This document shows positions 8,901 through 22,800 of a DNA stretch of 64,000 nt, piece by piece. The stretch comes from Laetiporus sulphureus 93-53 (lineage: Eukaryota > Basidiomycota > Agaricomycetes > Polyporales > Laetiporaceae), in assembly GCF_001632365.1 (NCBI RefSeq), contig NW_024468586.1, positions 1 to 64,000 on the forward strand, read 5' to 3'. A program made the translations under genes and the position numbers. How positions within the stretch are numbered: the stretch's first letter is position 1; each line of letters opens with the position of its first letter. The notes below the pieces were generated by a model. It did no database searches. It saw nothing but the letters and a program-made list of their open reading frames with translations, and was not told the origin of the DNA.

Positions 8901-11334
8901 GTCGGTTAATAACTTATAAGAAAACATTATTAGCTTACCGCTCTGACTTTACCTCGAGGTCCGCCACTGATAGAAATTTTCAGCGTATCAGAACGGTCCA
9001 GTCTGTGGGTCTCCGATGCACATACCGCTTAAGTTTGCAGAGGAAGATACTGGCTAAGATCGAATGCACGTCATGTCGCCGCTTTCGAGGTCAGGAGCAA
9101 GATGCAAAGTGAGGAGTGATTTGAACGCGAGTTAAGGTCTTTGCACATGCGATTTCAAAAGGCACTCAATTGAACATTACCTTCTGCTATCCCAAGCGAC
9201 AAAACATGAAAACAAAGTTATCTAGCGGGTCAAGGTTTAATCAGATGGAGGCACACCCTGGCTCATTTTTAGAGTGTTGCATGACATCAAAAATGTCACC
9301 TTTCAGCTGGCCTTCGCAGAGCCTCCACCAGTTCAAACATGAGTCAGACCATTTCAGTAGGTGAGATGCATCCGTATAAAATGAGCGGCTGTGGGTCCCC
9401 GCAAGCCATGCAGTCTGATAATGACTCGACACGGCACGACACAAAGCGCGTGATGCCGCCGAACAGATCCTACGAGCACATTCTGTGGCACCCTCGCGGA
9501 GATACTGCAGCACGTCAACGATGACGAGCACGGCCGCGCCGTACTCGAACTCCTTCCGAGCGGTTTCGTTTCGATGGGCCAGGGTGTCAATAAGTCAGGT
9601 ACGCGGTACGATATGTTGAGGAGCACGTACCAAAAGGATTAGACGGCGTGCCTAGGCGTGTTGGTGCTGCATCCGAGACATGCGACCTCTGTTAAAACGC
9701 CGTGGCGGTGCGATTATAACTGGTCCAGTGATAAAGGGATAACTCGGAGGACGCACTATTGCATGTGTTCGATGAGTCACTGGCAGCGCTGTAGCGGACC
9801 GATTGCCGGCTGCGATTGCTGTTTTCCCATTCCTAGGACATTTGTTTTGATATATTGATCTCAGTTACTTGTCAGGGCTTGAAGGCAGCGGTCGCTGTAT
9901 GCATAAAGAGATCTGTAATTATGCCTTCATGTTCACAATCTCGTCGTAGGTCATCAAACCGTAACGTCCCAGTACAATCTGCAGCCATCATTTTTTTTTA
10001 GTAAAATGTAACCGGAACGTCCGAGAACATACAACAACTGAGTGACTTGACTCATTGAGTTGTCACGAGTCTGCACAGATTGTGCATTCGACAAGACTTC
10101 TCGAAGACATCCATCCGCAATTGTGGTACATCCAAGAACCGCAGGATAGTCCGTTTCTCTCGTCGCCTAAGCGATCGTCCATACACGTGGCCACACCACG
10201 GTTCGTGATCCTGTCACAAGGATGCGTTGATCACGTGATCGAGGCCACAACGTCTTCCAGTTCGGGTCCGAGCGGTTTGGACCGGGGTGGGAACATAGGC
10301 CCACTGCAATTTACGATTGAGAAGAAGAATTACGTTCTCAATCGAATTAAGACAGTACATTCGGTGAAAGTCTAGATCGGTGACCGCCAGATAATGCAGG
10401 AAGAAATAAGGATGACAAGACGTAATGGCTGGCAGGAAGGCTTTTGTAATAATTGTGTCCACGTAGGTATCTTATCAATGACCGGAGGGATCCAGGGAAG
10501 ATCACGTTCGCAAGTGAGATGGGGCTGGTACTGGCGAAAAGGATCCAAATTCTCAGACCATGATGCAGGAGTTTCAGAATGGAGCTTACGGTTGAAGATT
10601 GGAAGTCTCAACGTCATGGAGCCTGTTGCAGATCAAAGATAAGCTGAGCGAGCATGTAGCTCACCGGTGATCCCTAAGGACGAGCGGCAGAAGCGCAGAA
10701 GCTCTGGCTGATGTATCAGGAATTTGATGCATGCGCCGGGTGTGATATCCGCCTGCGTGCTGTACTCTTCACAATCCATGTCATGCTCAGAGAGGAATGC
10801 TCGAGCAGGTGTTACAAAATACAGTGGCCAGCGACGGCACATTGAGCAGCACAGTCCGAATAGAATGCAGAGTATAAACGTGAGAGCACAGAGCGATCGA
10901 CGTCCGAGTCGGAGATTACGGCATTCTGCAGCGTTCCGATTCTTATTTCCGTGACATGTTCCACCGCAGTCACCATTTCAGCGTCAGCGACAAAGGAAAG
11001 AATTTTTCGACTCAAAATGATGGACGGAAGAGCGGACGAGAGTAAGGAGGAAAGAGAGGAGGAAGATGCGGAGGCGTCGTAGATGGAAAACGCCGGACCA
11101 ATCACGACGCGGGGAGCGAGCAAAGGCCGCGCCGAAAGACTCGCATTAGGTCAAATGGCAAATCGTAAACCGGCGAACCGAAACAAGAATATATGGCCCC
11201 CGTCCCCACCGCCCCCGCCTCCTCTCTTCCGCCTCCTCCTCCCTCAGATATCTGCCTTATTAGGCAACTTCCTCCATTTTTCCCTCTCTAATTGCTCCTT
11301 TTAAAACCCTTCTCTTCGTTCCATACTGCACATC
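8901..11334. other. Intergenic, one weak coding-like patch
   Basis: I find no complete gene. On the - strand near 9440-9590 one frame reads like protein (YGAAVLVIVDVLQYLREGA), but it lacks a plausible start and soon loses quality. The opposite strand is also open there, so this may be a shadow or a relic exon. The ATG-initiated frame at 10617-10372 (-) is short and resembles nothing I know. Confidence 0.35.
11199..11334 (+). promoter_or_regulatory. Pyrimidine-rich core promoter of the HPC2 gene
   Basis: A CT-rich tract (about 11199-11290) followed by TTTTAAAACCC and a short leader to ATG 11335. Pyrimidine tracts just before the start are common in fungal housekeeping promoters. No specific factor site is claimed. 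Confidence 0.4.
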
Positions 11335-13731
11335 ATGGCCAGTGAGGGCGAGGAAATACAGGCTTTGAATATGGTGTACCCGCCGTCGGCGTCATCGCGG
11401 TCGTCATCGTCGACTCGTCAGAGCCCCATCGCTATCGATGATGTCGAGTCCTCCCCCGACTCCCTCGTCCCCATCAAATCCACCGTTAGCGGCTCTCGTA
11501 CTCCTCAGAGCATCGAAGCGGCCGTCAAAGTTGAGGAGAATGTGGTTGCGAAGGAGACGAAGGCAAAACCACCCTCGAGCGTCACCGCACCTGGCAAACC
11601 CGTGTCTACCACGACCGGCGCCAAACCGAAGTCCACCAGGCCCACTCTCCCTCGCTCTCCCTCGCCTGCTCCTCCTGCTCTCCCTATCCGCCCACCCTTG
11701 CAAACAATTCGTTTAGATATACCGCTTGGTGGTCCGGAAGATTATGAGGTCGACATTGCCTCGCTCTCTAATGTCGCAGGCCAGCGCCCACCGACACCTG
11801 TAATTGTTCTCAAGGGAGATATCAGTGATGATAGCCACAGCGAGGGCGACGATGAGGGCGATGGCAAATCTGAGAAAAGGAAGCGGAGAAAGGTGAAAGT
11901 CTTTGCGTAGCGTAGCACTCGTAGTATGTGCTGACTTTCTGCTGCAGAGGAAGAACCTCTCATCTGAGTACTACGACACCACCGACCCCTTCATCGATGA
12001 CTCTGAGCTGGCTCAAGATGAGCGCAAGTTCTTTGCGCAGACGAAACAGAAGGGCTTCTACGTATCAAGCGGGCAAGTTGCGCTGCTGAATAAGTACGTA
12101 CAGACCACCGCCAGCACTCCTCGCACGTACTGATGCTCTGTCTTCAGGACGCCAACTAAGAAGCCAAAGTCCAAGAAGTTGAACATTCTCGCCCCTGCTG
12201 CCTCCGTCACTGCTGCACTGTCTTCCGGGCCTCTACCTCCATCCCTTGCAGGCCCACTGTCGATCCCGTCACAGCCAAGCACCTCCAAAGTATCCTCACC
12301 GAAGAAGAAGGAGCACGGCACACGGGAGGAGCCTATAGCGCTCTTGTCGGATACGGAAGAGGAGCGCTCCGGCTCGAAGCGTAAGCTGGTCGCAGAGATC
12401 AGCTCGTTCACAAATACGCTGAGCACTCCGTCAGAGGGTAGTTCGAAGAAGAGGCGGAAGACCGTCGAGATCGTACGTCTGCATGTTGTTCCATCGTTCA
12501 TGTCGCTGATCTCTATGATCTTCCACAGCAACCGTTCCACCCCGAGCTGGAGGAGATGTTTGTTGCGATGAAGGCGGCGATTGCCAAAGGTGCGTTTCCC
12601 GTGTGGTCGCGCTCGTCCAACAAGCGTGCTCATACCTCTTTGCAGAGAACTGGGAAGTAAAGGGGAAATTCCCGCCATCACTTAAACCCATGCTCGCCCA
12701 AATCTCTCTGAAGGCGGTCATCCTGGGCGAGTACGACGATAACTTCTTCAATATCATGCCTCGGCTCTTTCCATATAATAAGTTCACCATGACGGTCCGT
12801 GTCCTACATTCTGTACACGTTAATTCATGCTGATGCCATCCCTGGGCGCAGAAACTTATCAAACGGACAATATGGCGCGAGCACACAAATCTCCTCATGG
12901 AGCGACAGAACACGCTCTTGAAGGAGCTCAAGGTGCTCGCGGACGAAGGCTTCCCCAAGGCGAAAGAAGAGTGGGAGAAGAATGTTCGACAATGGGGTAC
13001 GTCTCTATATTCCACCTTCTACAGCGTCTCTCACCACACCAATCTACAGAGAAACGCCAGGAGCGCGCCAAGTTAGCAGCAGAGACCGAGACAGGGGGCG
13101 CGGAGGGGTCGCCCAGCGCTGCGCCCTCTGTCGAGGGCACACCCGTCGCGTCCGACTCGCAGCCGACGCCGCGGATGAGCGTGTCCGCGCTGGCTCAGCG
13201 CGGCTCGGTGGATGAGGCCGGAGACGAGACTGGGCTCGAGCACGAGGATGGCCCGGGGGGCCGGGGGAAGGACTCGCATGCCCCCGGGAAGAAGTACAGG
13301 CTCACGGACACGATGAAGGCGATTATATGGCAGCTTGTGTGCTTGAGCAATGAGTGCTGTCGGATCGAGAATGAGAAGAAGTGAGTGTGATGGGTTATGA
13401 GCATGTGCGGCGACGGGACGGGCATTGACTGATGTTCCTTTTTTGTTTTGTAGTGCGCTGGAGGGTTCAAATCAGGTGGTGAGTGATCAGGGTGTAAGGA
13501 AGACGCTGTACCAAAGGGTAAGCGATATATGAATTGTCTGTGGTGAAACGTTATGCTGACTTTCAACACAGATTGTCAATGCATTCCCTGAAGGTTGGTT
13601 ATCCTCGGGCCAGATCTCTCGTGAGGGTAAGTGCATATGTTCATGTCTCTCCATTTCTCCAGCTCACCACATACCCAGTGAGCGTAATGAAGAAGAAGTA
13701 CGAGAAAGAGGTCATGGAGAACGAGGCATGA
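11335..13731 (+). CDS. HPC2: HPC2/ubinuclein-type subunit of the HIRA histone chaperone complex
   Basis: Ten exons give 628 aa: 11335-11892, 11948-12093, 12148-12472, 12529-12589, 12646-12794, 12852-12996, 13050-13380, 13454-13517, 13572-13626 and 13679-13731. After a Ser/Pro-rich acidic N-terminus (1-185) comes the HUN (Hpc2-related) domain with YYDTTDPFIDDSELAQDE (about 192-210), which in this family docks the protein to HIRA. A Lys-rich linker follows, then the ubinuclein middle domain (about 345-470: HPELEEMF, KFPPSLKPMLAQI, LFPYNKFTM, LLKELKVLADEGFPKAKEEW). Ubinuclein/Hpc2 proteins work with HIRA in replication-independent H3.3-H4 deposition. The gene is intact. Part of it (intron 1 to exon 6) was copied to 1-1010. 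Its GC-rich exons contrast with the CpG-poor copy. Confidence 0.93.
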
Positions 13732-15598
13732 CTTCACTGCCGAGCTCATATCCTCTCCTCTTTCCTCAGCCTCCGCCCCCGACACATTTCCCTGCCACCG
13801 CCGTTCTTTCCATTCAGCACTTGGCTTCTGTACGTCTCCTACTACACTACTCGATCGCGATGGACGCGTGTACACCAACCATCTTCGCTATTCGTACTGT
13901 ATTCCTGCCTGTTGTTGTAATACACCGAAGCATCCAACGCCCTGTTGTGACTCATACGTTGGCGTAGGTTTGCCGACATGAATGAATTCAAGTGAATTTC
14001 ATACTTTAGAAATGGGGCACCACACAGGAACGTGTGTCTGCCACGTATGAAGGGTTGCAGATAGCGTTCCGGGAAAAAACTCACGAACAAGCTCGTTGCA
14101 TCATGCAAAGTATTACCAGACTGTGAGAGCTTGTCTCAAATCTTGGGTACACCGATTCTATTTGTCGACTTGTTTTGCAGATCTCTAGGCCTGGCATTGC
14201 CTGCCGCTTCAACACCGGGCTGGCAGAACGAAGACCGTGCTTCGAGAATGGATCCCTCTAGTTTCAAGTGAATGCCAGGTGAGATTTATCGAAACAAGCA
14301 TCCGGATCACGCGCAACCACCTATGGCGATGGGGGCAATCATGGAATCATTGACCACTGTGGACGATGGACGACGGAGACCTTGTGCAAGTAGAAATCCC
14401 CTCGAAGTGAAAGCGAGCTTCAGGACCGACGGCGCGGCTTGCTGTGCTTGTATCGACTGTGTACTGAACGCCCCTGGCTGTGATGCACTGACGTCTGGTT
14501 GAGCCGATTGAAGGGTGGAGTGAAGGCTATTGCCAGCGCGGGCAATAGTTCAAGAGTCCAGCATGCCAAAGGTGTTCTTATGATACTGCAGGAGCCATAG
14601 TGAAGGCAGAGAGGTTCCGGAAACGGTGTCACGTCCACCGCGAGCAAGGACGTTGTACGCAAGCTCGTTGCATTCTTGACTCTTTGTAAGGTAACCCCAA
14701 CCAGTCGTCAGTGCCATTGGCATGTCGACGTTACGCGCGTGGGTGTACTATGCTGCTGCGAGCGGGTGTCGCTCACACTTCAGTATTTCATTGCATTAAG
14801 GCCATTGATACGCCACGTACCTGGGCAGACGGTTCAACGTATCGCTTCGTGCATTCGCCTCGCTGTCTGAACATTCGAAAGCTCGCCTTTCAAGATGAGG
14901 AACTGCTGGGATATCCTTGACGTAAAGAACCATCGACGCTTGGAAGCATGCGTTCAGAGACGAACGTCTTGACTCTCGTATACAGATCAAGAACGTGTGC
15001 GTCCACCTCAGCAGATTCGAAGATGTAGCGCAGGCAGCAGGCGAGATTGCGACACCGTTGGTGTAAGCCAATCACTGACACTTCAATACAGAGTTCTGGA
15101 GAGGCGTTGGGGACTTTCTGCTGCTACGTGTTGTAGCAGATGAGCGACAAACCACTCGAAGCCATCTAGCTGTTGTGAGATGAAAACAGTAAATGAGAAC
15201 GGCTAGTTGCACGAAGTCAACATTCACTGCTGTCGGCCAGGCTTTATTGGTAAGCCCTGTATGAGTAAAAGTGTTCAGTTAACAGTCATGTAATTCATGT
15301 ACCTGATTCGAGCTCGTGCTGTTCTTTTCGATTTATCATTTCGCAGCCCAACGTCGTCATATAGTTTCAATAGGTCTTGCTGACAAGCCAGTAATTCTCC
15401 CTCGAGTCAGAGAGCACTTTCTCGCCATGCTGAGGACCATGTGGGCTGAGAACAGGAAGAATCGTCGCGCGTAGATGGAATAGAGAAAGAATGACTGGAC
15501 TAATCGTGGCAGGTTGTAGTGGCAGAAAGCATTCCGTACTAGGCGCTCGTTGAGACCGGTCTGCCTGAGTCGTCCCTTCGCACGAGTTGTCCGCCATC
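13732..15598. other. Intergenic, no gene recognised
   Basis: Short frames only (longest about 90 codons). None has convincing splice continuity or a family match. It separates the 3' end of HPC2 from the start of NAA30. Confidence 0.45.
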
Positions 15599-16421
15599 AT
15601 GGGCACGATCATCTACAGACAGTACACGGGCGAATCTGCTTTGCCTCACGTCATGTCTCTCGTCCAGCACGAACTGAGTGAGCCGTATGTCATTTACACG
15701 TATCGTTACTTCCTACGACAGTGGTGAGTCCTCCTGCCAACTTATCACTGACCGAGTATTGATTGAGACAGGTAGGCCACACTTGTCGTTCCTGGTGAGG
15801 CTGCATGGCATACGTTGTCGAAAGTACTGAAACTGGTCATTGCTCCAGGCTTATCCCGATGAGACGTCTGATCCAATAGGCGTTATCGTATGCAAGCAGA
15901 GCCTGCACAAAGATGTGACCAACAGGGGGTATATTGCTATGTTGAGTGTTCATAGAAATTGGCGGAAACGTGGCATTGGTGCGTAACATATCTCAAGGGC
16001 TGCATTCCCGCGTACTCAAAACGAAATGTTTTGTACCATCAGCGAGCACCCTCGTACGCCGGTCGATTGAGGAGATGAAGCTGCATGGGGTCGAGGAAGT
16101 AAGCGTCTTTCCTTCATCTTCCCTTCGCTCGTTTTGACTCGTCCCTGCAAGGTGGTGCTCGAGACAGAGTTCGACAACTCTGCTGCTCTCTCGCTCTATG
16201 AATCGCTAGGGTTCATCCGGGAGAAGCGATTATTCCGTTTCTATCTCAATGGCAAGGATGCGTTCCGGCTGGTGCTGGTCGTACCTCCGCCCGAAGATGC
16301 AGATGAGGACGAAGAAGCCAGGCTGTCCCCGGCCCCAGTCAAGCCGCTATATCTCGCGCCCGCTCGCATGACGCCCATCCCGCCTCTACCGTACGATTCT
16401 GATGAGGAGTCTTCGCGCTGA
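15599..16421 (+). CDS. NAA30: N-alpha-acetyltransferase 30, NatC catalytic subunit (GNAT fold)
   Basis: Five exons (15599-15723, 15776-15794, 15849-15978, 16043-16098, 16152-16421) give 199 aa. The start MGTIIYRQY is followed by [23 protein letters not shown], the substrate-binding loop typical of Mak3/Naa30. Next come the GNAT core strands ([17 protein letters not shown]), the acetyl-CoA pyrophosphate loop RKRGIASTLV (R-x-x-G-x-A), and the terminal half with [17 protein letters not shown] and [16 protein letters not shown]. NatC acetylates N-termini such as Met-Leu and Met-Ile at the ribosome. The acceptor of intron 1 is read as GGTAG rather than the nearer ACAG, because only that keeps the frame open. 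The acidic Pro-rich tail (about 160-199) is not part of the fold. Confidence 0.93.
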
Positions 16422-17592
16422 ATCCTACATACCGTTCAGTCCGATATCTGCGACCTACAGTGTGCTGTATTACTTTCTGTATTCTCTTATCAATCACCTC
16501 CGATTACTTAATGTTAAGCTGATTTCTACACGTCCGTTCTACGTTACTTCAATGTACTATAGGAACTCCCTCCGCTCCGTTGTCCGTCTGTTCACAGTAC
16601 TTTAGTGCATCTGCAAGCCAGGGCACCTGGTACGTCTCACCTCTCTTGATCTATGCCACAGCGCATTGACGATGACGCGTACAGGCTCTCACTTGTCGTC
16701 TCCGGGTTGAGGGGTCTTTAACAATTCATCCGTCTATTGTTGTCCTCTTCTCGCCTATATTACCGGTATTGCTGGACCATGTCCCCGGTCGAACCATCTT
16801 GTACTGTACTGTGTATTATCTGACTTGGCTTGCGACGTGCAGGCTTTTCGTTGCATGCACGATAAACCAGCTGTACTTCACCGACGCGCACTATCTTGGA
16901 TGGTGCAGAGATCGATAGCAACACGTCCTCATCTCCGCAGTATTTGTAACGAGAAGATATGTCTTGTGTCTTTGCTAATGAGTGTTTTTTTTTATTCCTG
17001 TTCATACCTTGCAGAGGAGTAATAAGCCGCTTTTCCCCCCAGCTGAACCCCAGGGTGCTTCGTTTCGTCCATATCAGATATGAGCAGATCGATGCCCACA
17101 TGGACCATGGCCACATCATGGAATAGCTTTACGACGCCCTGCAGACTGGCCTTTCGGTCCGGCCTGTCCTGTAAGTATTCTTGTGCCTCAAATATCGCCT
17201 TGGATGAATTACATAGCAACGAGGTGCACGTCCTCCTGCACAAACTCGTGCAATTCTCGGATGCATCAAAAATTGCACTTCATACAAAGATCCGGCCCTC
17301 AATGGCCCTAACGTGGTAGAGAAGAAATTCCTTCATGGTAAAGTTGACTCGTGACTGAGGTTTGTAATGGGTGGTAGCGACGACGTTAATGTTTGGAATC
17401 CGTACCTGCTTTAGCCTTTAACGCGGAAACAAAAACAGCGAGGATTGCATGCAGAGCTCATTGAGGTGAACGCAGAAATTGGAGCCTGTGATACGGCTCG
17501 CTACCTTCACCATCATCTCAACTTCACGCCGTTACAGTCCATCTGAGCATCGATCACCTCCATCATCAATTTCCCTGGACTCCTTCTTATCT
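16422..17592. other. Intergenic between NAA30 and P450 (convergent)
   Basis: The two genes point toward each other, so this holds two 3' regions. A - strand frame at 17243-16992 (LLISDMDETKHPG) is coding-like but short and without a recognisable family. Confidence 0.4.
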
Positions 17593-19825
17593 TCAAGCGC
17601 CTAACGGGCCGTCTGTCGCAGTTGCGTCCAAGGCCAGCTCTCCGATCAGCGCGGAGACCTCCTCTGAGCGAGGGCGGATTTCGCAAGTGAACTCCATGGG
17701 TGGACTGTATGACTCGATAATGAGTTCAGCCCCACCATAAATCATGAATACGTCCTTACCTCGCGATTCCCGACACAAAAGAGGCGGTAGGGACAATCTC
17801 CTTACCGCTCGCATCGCGGGCCCTTGAGATATCCAAAGTTGCCACGATGCTAGCGATGGCCAGCCAAATGCTGGCATCCGCGAATCGGCGGCCGGGGCAG
17901 ATTCTAAGAACGCAAGGAGATTAACAATGGGCTGCTGTGTAGAAGCCGAACTACAATCTACCGTCGACCAAAGCCGAAGACGGCCTTGCGCGGATCGGCG
18001 AGGTCTGCAGCCTCGGAATCCAGGTCAGCGAAACGCTGTGGGTTGAAAGTATCTGGCTTCGGGTAGAGACACTCGTCGTGCAGTATGGCCCTGTGGATGG
18101 CACATAGGCTGTGGGCATCCAGCAGACATCGTGTGAACAGTAGATGTACTGACCATATGTTACCAATCACCATGGAGCCGCCGGGGAAGTGGTAGCCTCG
18201 ATATTCGTCATCGGCCATCAACTTATGAGTTATTCCTTTGTAGATTGTTGGTCAACGCAAAACATGAGTGGCCTGGTCAACTTACCCAAAGGCAGAGGCG
18301 GGTTCCATCTGTTGCAAGGCAACTTGGCATGAAAATCAAACATACACATCTTTAACGGCATGCATACCGATACACCTCCTTGAGAATACACTCAAGGAAT
18401 GGGAGTGAGTCGCGGTCTTCAAATTCTGGCAAGCGCTGACTCCCGACCAGACGATCGATCTCTTCTTGCGCCTTCCTATATATCTCCGGGTGGATGACCA
18501 TGGCAAGCAGGAAGGTTGAAAGAACAATAGCTGTCTAGAGATGAATCAATCGGCTTTCAAAACGCAAGCGTGACCTCAAATTACCGTGTCAATTCCAGCT
18601 GAGTGAGAACCAATGAATGGTCAGTGACCGTTTTCATGCCAAGCAAGCAGCTACTTGACGAACCTGCATAAAGAACAGCCGCCGCGCCTTTGATATCTTC
18701 TTCATGATCTTCCGGCCATTTTGCTCGGTCCGGATCTTGGAGAAGAGATGCAACGAATGATTGACGTGCAACTCCCGCAGCCTGTACGCCTGTGTCAGTG
18801 CTCCTTCCACGATGTGACTAAGATGCCTGACCAGTTCGCGTTTGACTCTCTCGAACGGCTCGTTCGTCACTTTAAGGATCAGCCGCCTAGAATGCAGTGC
18901 CTTGCGCTTGAATCCCGCCCCGGGCATCCATATCGGGATGTGTTTCACTGAAGACGTTCGATCAGCGTTGAGTTGGAACTACCTTGGGAAGGCTTACGGA
19001 ACGGAAAGAGGTCGACAAGTGCCGCTGCGGTCGTTCCAGTCTCACTGGTTTCTTCGGTGACTTCGATCAGGTCACACAGAGCTCTGTCATCCCGTGATCT
19101 CAAGCGGTACCCGTACGCTGTTTCCAAGACCAATGCGCCAGCGAAACTGCAACATCACGCTAGTGAGACAAGGATCATCACACTAGTCATGAACGCCAGA
19201 CCGTTTGAAGTGTAACTCGAATTGCGAAGGGCTGCTACACAGCTCCGATAGCAAGAAATACGTCTCACGCTGCTGCATGCTACGATAGCTCGTGAGCACT
19301 TTCGCATCGTTGTAAGCGGCCTGTATCCATTGTCTGTGCTGACGCCATTGCTTATCGTACGGTAAGAAGGCCGAGATTCGCTTCCACCCAAGCCTATCAA
19401 ACTAAGGTGTCAGAACGTCAAACACATTCTGTAGGGACTACAGACAATTCTCTAAGCAGCGTGAACCTGGGTCGATCAGAGTATTTGGCGCTCCTATGAT
19501 CCAGCAGCGCCTTCGCTGCCTGCATCGAGTTCAAGATTATCATAGACGATCCAAAGAGTTCGGCATAGATGACGTCTCCTAAGGGCAATGGGTCAGTGTT
19601 AATAGATGGTGTATGTTGCTTCTGCCTACCATAGAGCGACGACCAAGCAGAAAGACCTTTCTGAGTGTATTTAACCGGCATTTGATGTGCATTCCCGATG
19701 ATTGGAATAGGCCGTGGTCCAGGAGGTAGATGGAGCCCATACCATCGCACATTCCTCTGCAAGAGCAGCAGGACAACGGAAAACGCCAGGGAGCTTGCAA
19801 TGAAGAGCTCAATAGAGAGACCCAT
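17593..19825 (-). CDS. Cytochrome P450 monooxygenase, ER-anchored
   Basis: Thirteen exons, including exons of 14 and 23 nt, sum to 1587 nt (528 aa). The N-terminal membrane anchor ([18 protein letters not shown]) precedes the hinge [13 protein letters not shown]. Later come the I-helix AGIDTT with the oxygen-activating Thr, the K-helix KEVYR (ExxR), FNPQRF, and the heme loop [14 protein letters not shown] with the Cys ligand. The C-terminal [14 protein letters not shown] is typical of the basidiomycete O-methylsterigmatocystin-oxidoreductase-like P450s. All canonical parts are present, so it should be active with a reductase; the substrate is unknown. A decayed copy of its 5' half lies at 2449-3880 in the opposite orientation. 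Confidence 0.95.
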
Positions 19826-22800
19826 GAGGACCGCAACAAGGGTTTGACGAGGGTCGGGAGGAGAAAACGACGTCGCTGCATTAGATAGCAGTCAACACAT
19901 CGTGCTTTTCCACAAGCAGCACTGCGATTCTAGCGGCAGGGTCCAAATCCTGTACCCGCAAAGATCCAGGACCATTCATTACTTAGTCAGCATGAACTTT
20001 AATGACGGTGCCAATAGCGCGCTTACCTATCACGCTGGTTGCGTACGCGATAGTGGCTTCGTAATCTGGCCCGTAGGGACCGAGTCGGTGAGAACGGCAG
20101 AGCACGATGAACTATGTTAAGTCATACCGGAAGGGCTTCTCAGAACTGCGGACGCCCAATGTGCAATGTTAATTCTTCGTCTGCATACAGAGCGAAAGTG
20201 AACGAGTGAGGTGTCGGAGATAAAATCATCGATTATGGACATTACTCCGTAAGAAGCTAGCATCGCTGCGAAGGCGGCAATGCAGGGCACCTTCTATCTC
20301 GTGTGAACCTGATTAGGATCGCTTCTCAAGATCTCAATGGTGTCGATGCGACACCTCGACTTATCTCAGACTGTACTGTATTCAACTCCTCAATGCCAGA
20401 TTGCATTGCCAGCGTCCTGATAGCTTGGGTCAAAACAAAGCATAGCAGATCCGTCAGTGAAGTTGTCAGGAAGGTAAAACACGGTGAATTCTCACTGATT
20501 GCATCTCGCGACGTGTGTAAGACGAATTAGGCTCATTCTCTAGCATGCTGCATATTCATGGTATGTTATGATGATTCACCGCATTGGAATATTTTATAAT
20601 ACGCACCTCCGTTAGACATAACTACCTTTGAGTATGTGCACTTCCGACAGACGTTGCGCACCACCTCCACGAGTTCTATAACCACCGTCCTTATTGTTTG
20701 CGTCCGAGCCCTTGGGAGCCTTTCTCGCAGCGGAGATAGTTCCAACTCCGTTCGCATCTATGGCAGGAATGCGGCCACAGTCCTACCATCAAAGCTTCTG
20801 GGTTGCATGCGCAACATATCGCCAGTCGCCTGATCCACGCCCCATCAGGCTCCGTCAGCTGAAGCGTTATCGATATCGCGGCGAGGTTGCTGTCGCTCAC
20901 GTTGTGAGAACTGCATCATGGAATCTACATAATTCATTCGTCCCAGTACATGGGTTTTGGATAGGGTCACTATTCAGATGTCCGATGGACAAAAGATGCG
21001 TACCGCTTTATTTTCAACACCCACGCCGTGACATGACCGCCTCCGAGTTGCAGCCAATCCTCTAGGCTCTCCGACATCCTCAAGTGACAGTAACTGCGTG
21101 ACGAGACCTGATAGGACGCGTCACTGACGCGTCTGGTCACGACAGTCACAACATGATCACGTCGGTCACTCCTCTGAACGGTGCTTGTCCGTTCTTGGCT
21201 CTTTCCATCTCCATCTTTACTGCTAGCGCCCTTCTCGCCTAATGGATGACTTAAATACGCATCTCATGCTGCATTTTCAGAGATTCTGCAACGATTTCGC
21301 TACCGCTGCACTTGATGTGCGCTATGCTCAAAGAGACTTCTCCTCGTGACTCTAACCAACTCAGGATTTACTCTGTTGGAATCTGGGCACAGAGCGCGGA
21401 TGCGAGAGGCCCTGGTGCGACCTGCGCCACCGGCATGGGAAAGTAGTAGCGCGTGTATATAATAGGGCGCGGCTACAATGGGACGGGCCATCGGTTTGGC
21501 CCCATGGAGCCATCTTCTAGAGAGTGGGCGACTCCCGAACTCCTGGCCGCGCAGTGGGCTGGCCGGGAAAGTCAACATACTCAAGTGGTACCGCACAGTG
21601 CCACTGAAGAGCGACGTATTTCTCCGCAGAAAAAGGTATGACACACAATATTCTATTCTTGCTGTTTGAACATGCAGCGTTGAACTGTTCAAATTCTACT
21701 CACGGGCGTTAATAATTAGCTAATACCCATACTTAGCTGAAAGGGATCATCGTCCAATATGTCGTGCTCATCGACATACAGGAATCTGCGCGGTGAGCGT
21801 ACTATGCCCGATAAAACGCGGTGCCGCAATGGCCATTAGGGTGCAGGCCGTGCAGGTCGGATGTCCAGGACGCCGGACTAGGTCGGCGAGGAGCTTATGG
21901 AGTACTGGAGAGCGCGTCGTCCGCGCCAGTGATCATTCCCTGCACGCTGTCCTATTTCAGTGATTTGTCGTGGACGATGAAGATCATATAGCTTGCGTCG
22001 GACCCAAATTCTCAGGAGCCGCTGTGCTATCGCTGGACCTGCCTACAATACATGCATGCTACTCCCGCGATGCAACCTCTCTCACGCTGCTGTCGCCCGT
22101 TTCATGCGATTCGGATGTTCTGGGCCTCCAGAATACCTGCTACCGTCAACAAACGTCGGTAGAACTCCGCAATCTGCAGCTCAATGTATCTTTGAAGTTT
22201 GGACAGGAGAAGACGTCCGGCACTCTCAATGTTCATACACTCTCTCCGAATCGGTATCTCGCACTGTCTTCGCGAAGTTGGCCTGAAGGTGCGACCATGT
22301 TGCTGCTGTGCGGTGTCGTCTCCGCCAATATTACGACTGTTATTGCGCGACAGTTTGCGTCTGCGGCCTATGAAGTGTGTTTACTGTGCGCATTATCCTG
22401 CATGCCATGTCGAGACAGAATGAGCGGGAGAACGACATCTCGTTCTGTCTCTTTCTGCGGATTGCGACGGAGATACATATCTCTGGTGCTCAAGCAGACT
22501 CGGGATAAAGGCACTTCCCCCAATCAGATCACTCCTTCATTTGAATAGGAATAGTACGTTGGCATCGGCAAGAAGCCGATTTGTCGTGCTACTGGATGGT
22601 CGCGGTGCTAAGCTCCGAGATACCAAGATGATTCGCAGATGCGTACGTGGATGAAAGTCTCTTTCCAGTGTTCAACGTGAGTCCATCATATCTATTGGAA
22701 TGGTTTGACCCGAGTTTGAGCTGGTGGAAGTATGTAATTAAGCGAGATGCGCAAGAATATTATTTGCGAAGGCAAAGGAGATGTGTTTGACATGGCTATA

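Noticed and set aside
13384..13569. Separate - strand gene at 13195-13569
   Set aside because: Overlaps HPC2 exons 7-9, whose phases join perfectly; the antisense frame has no motif.
21970..22548. 192-codon open frame
   Set aside because: It begins at a non-ATG codon, has no recognised motif and no splice context. Kept only as a note in the intergenic entry.
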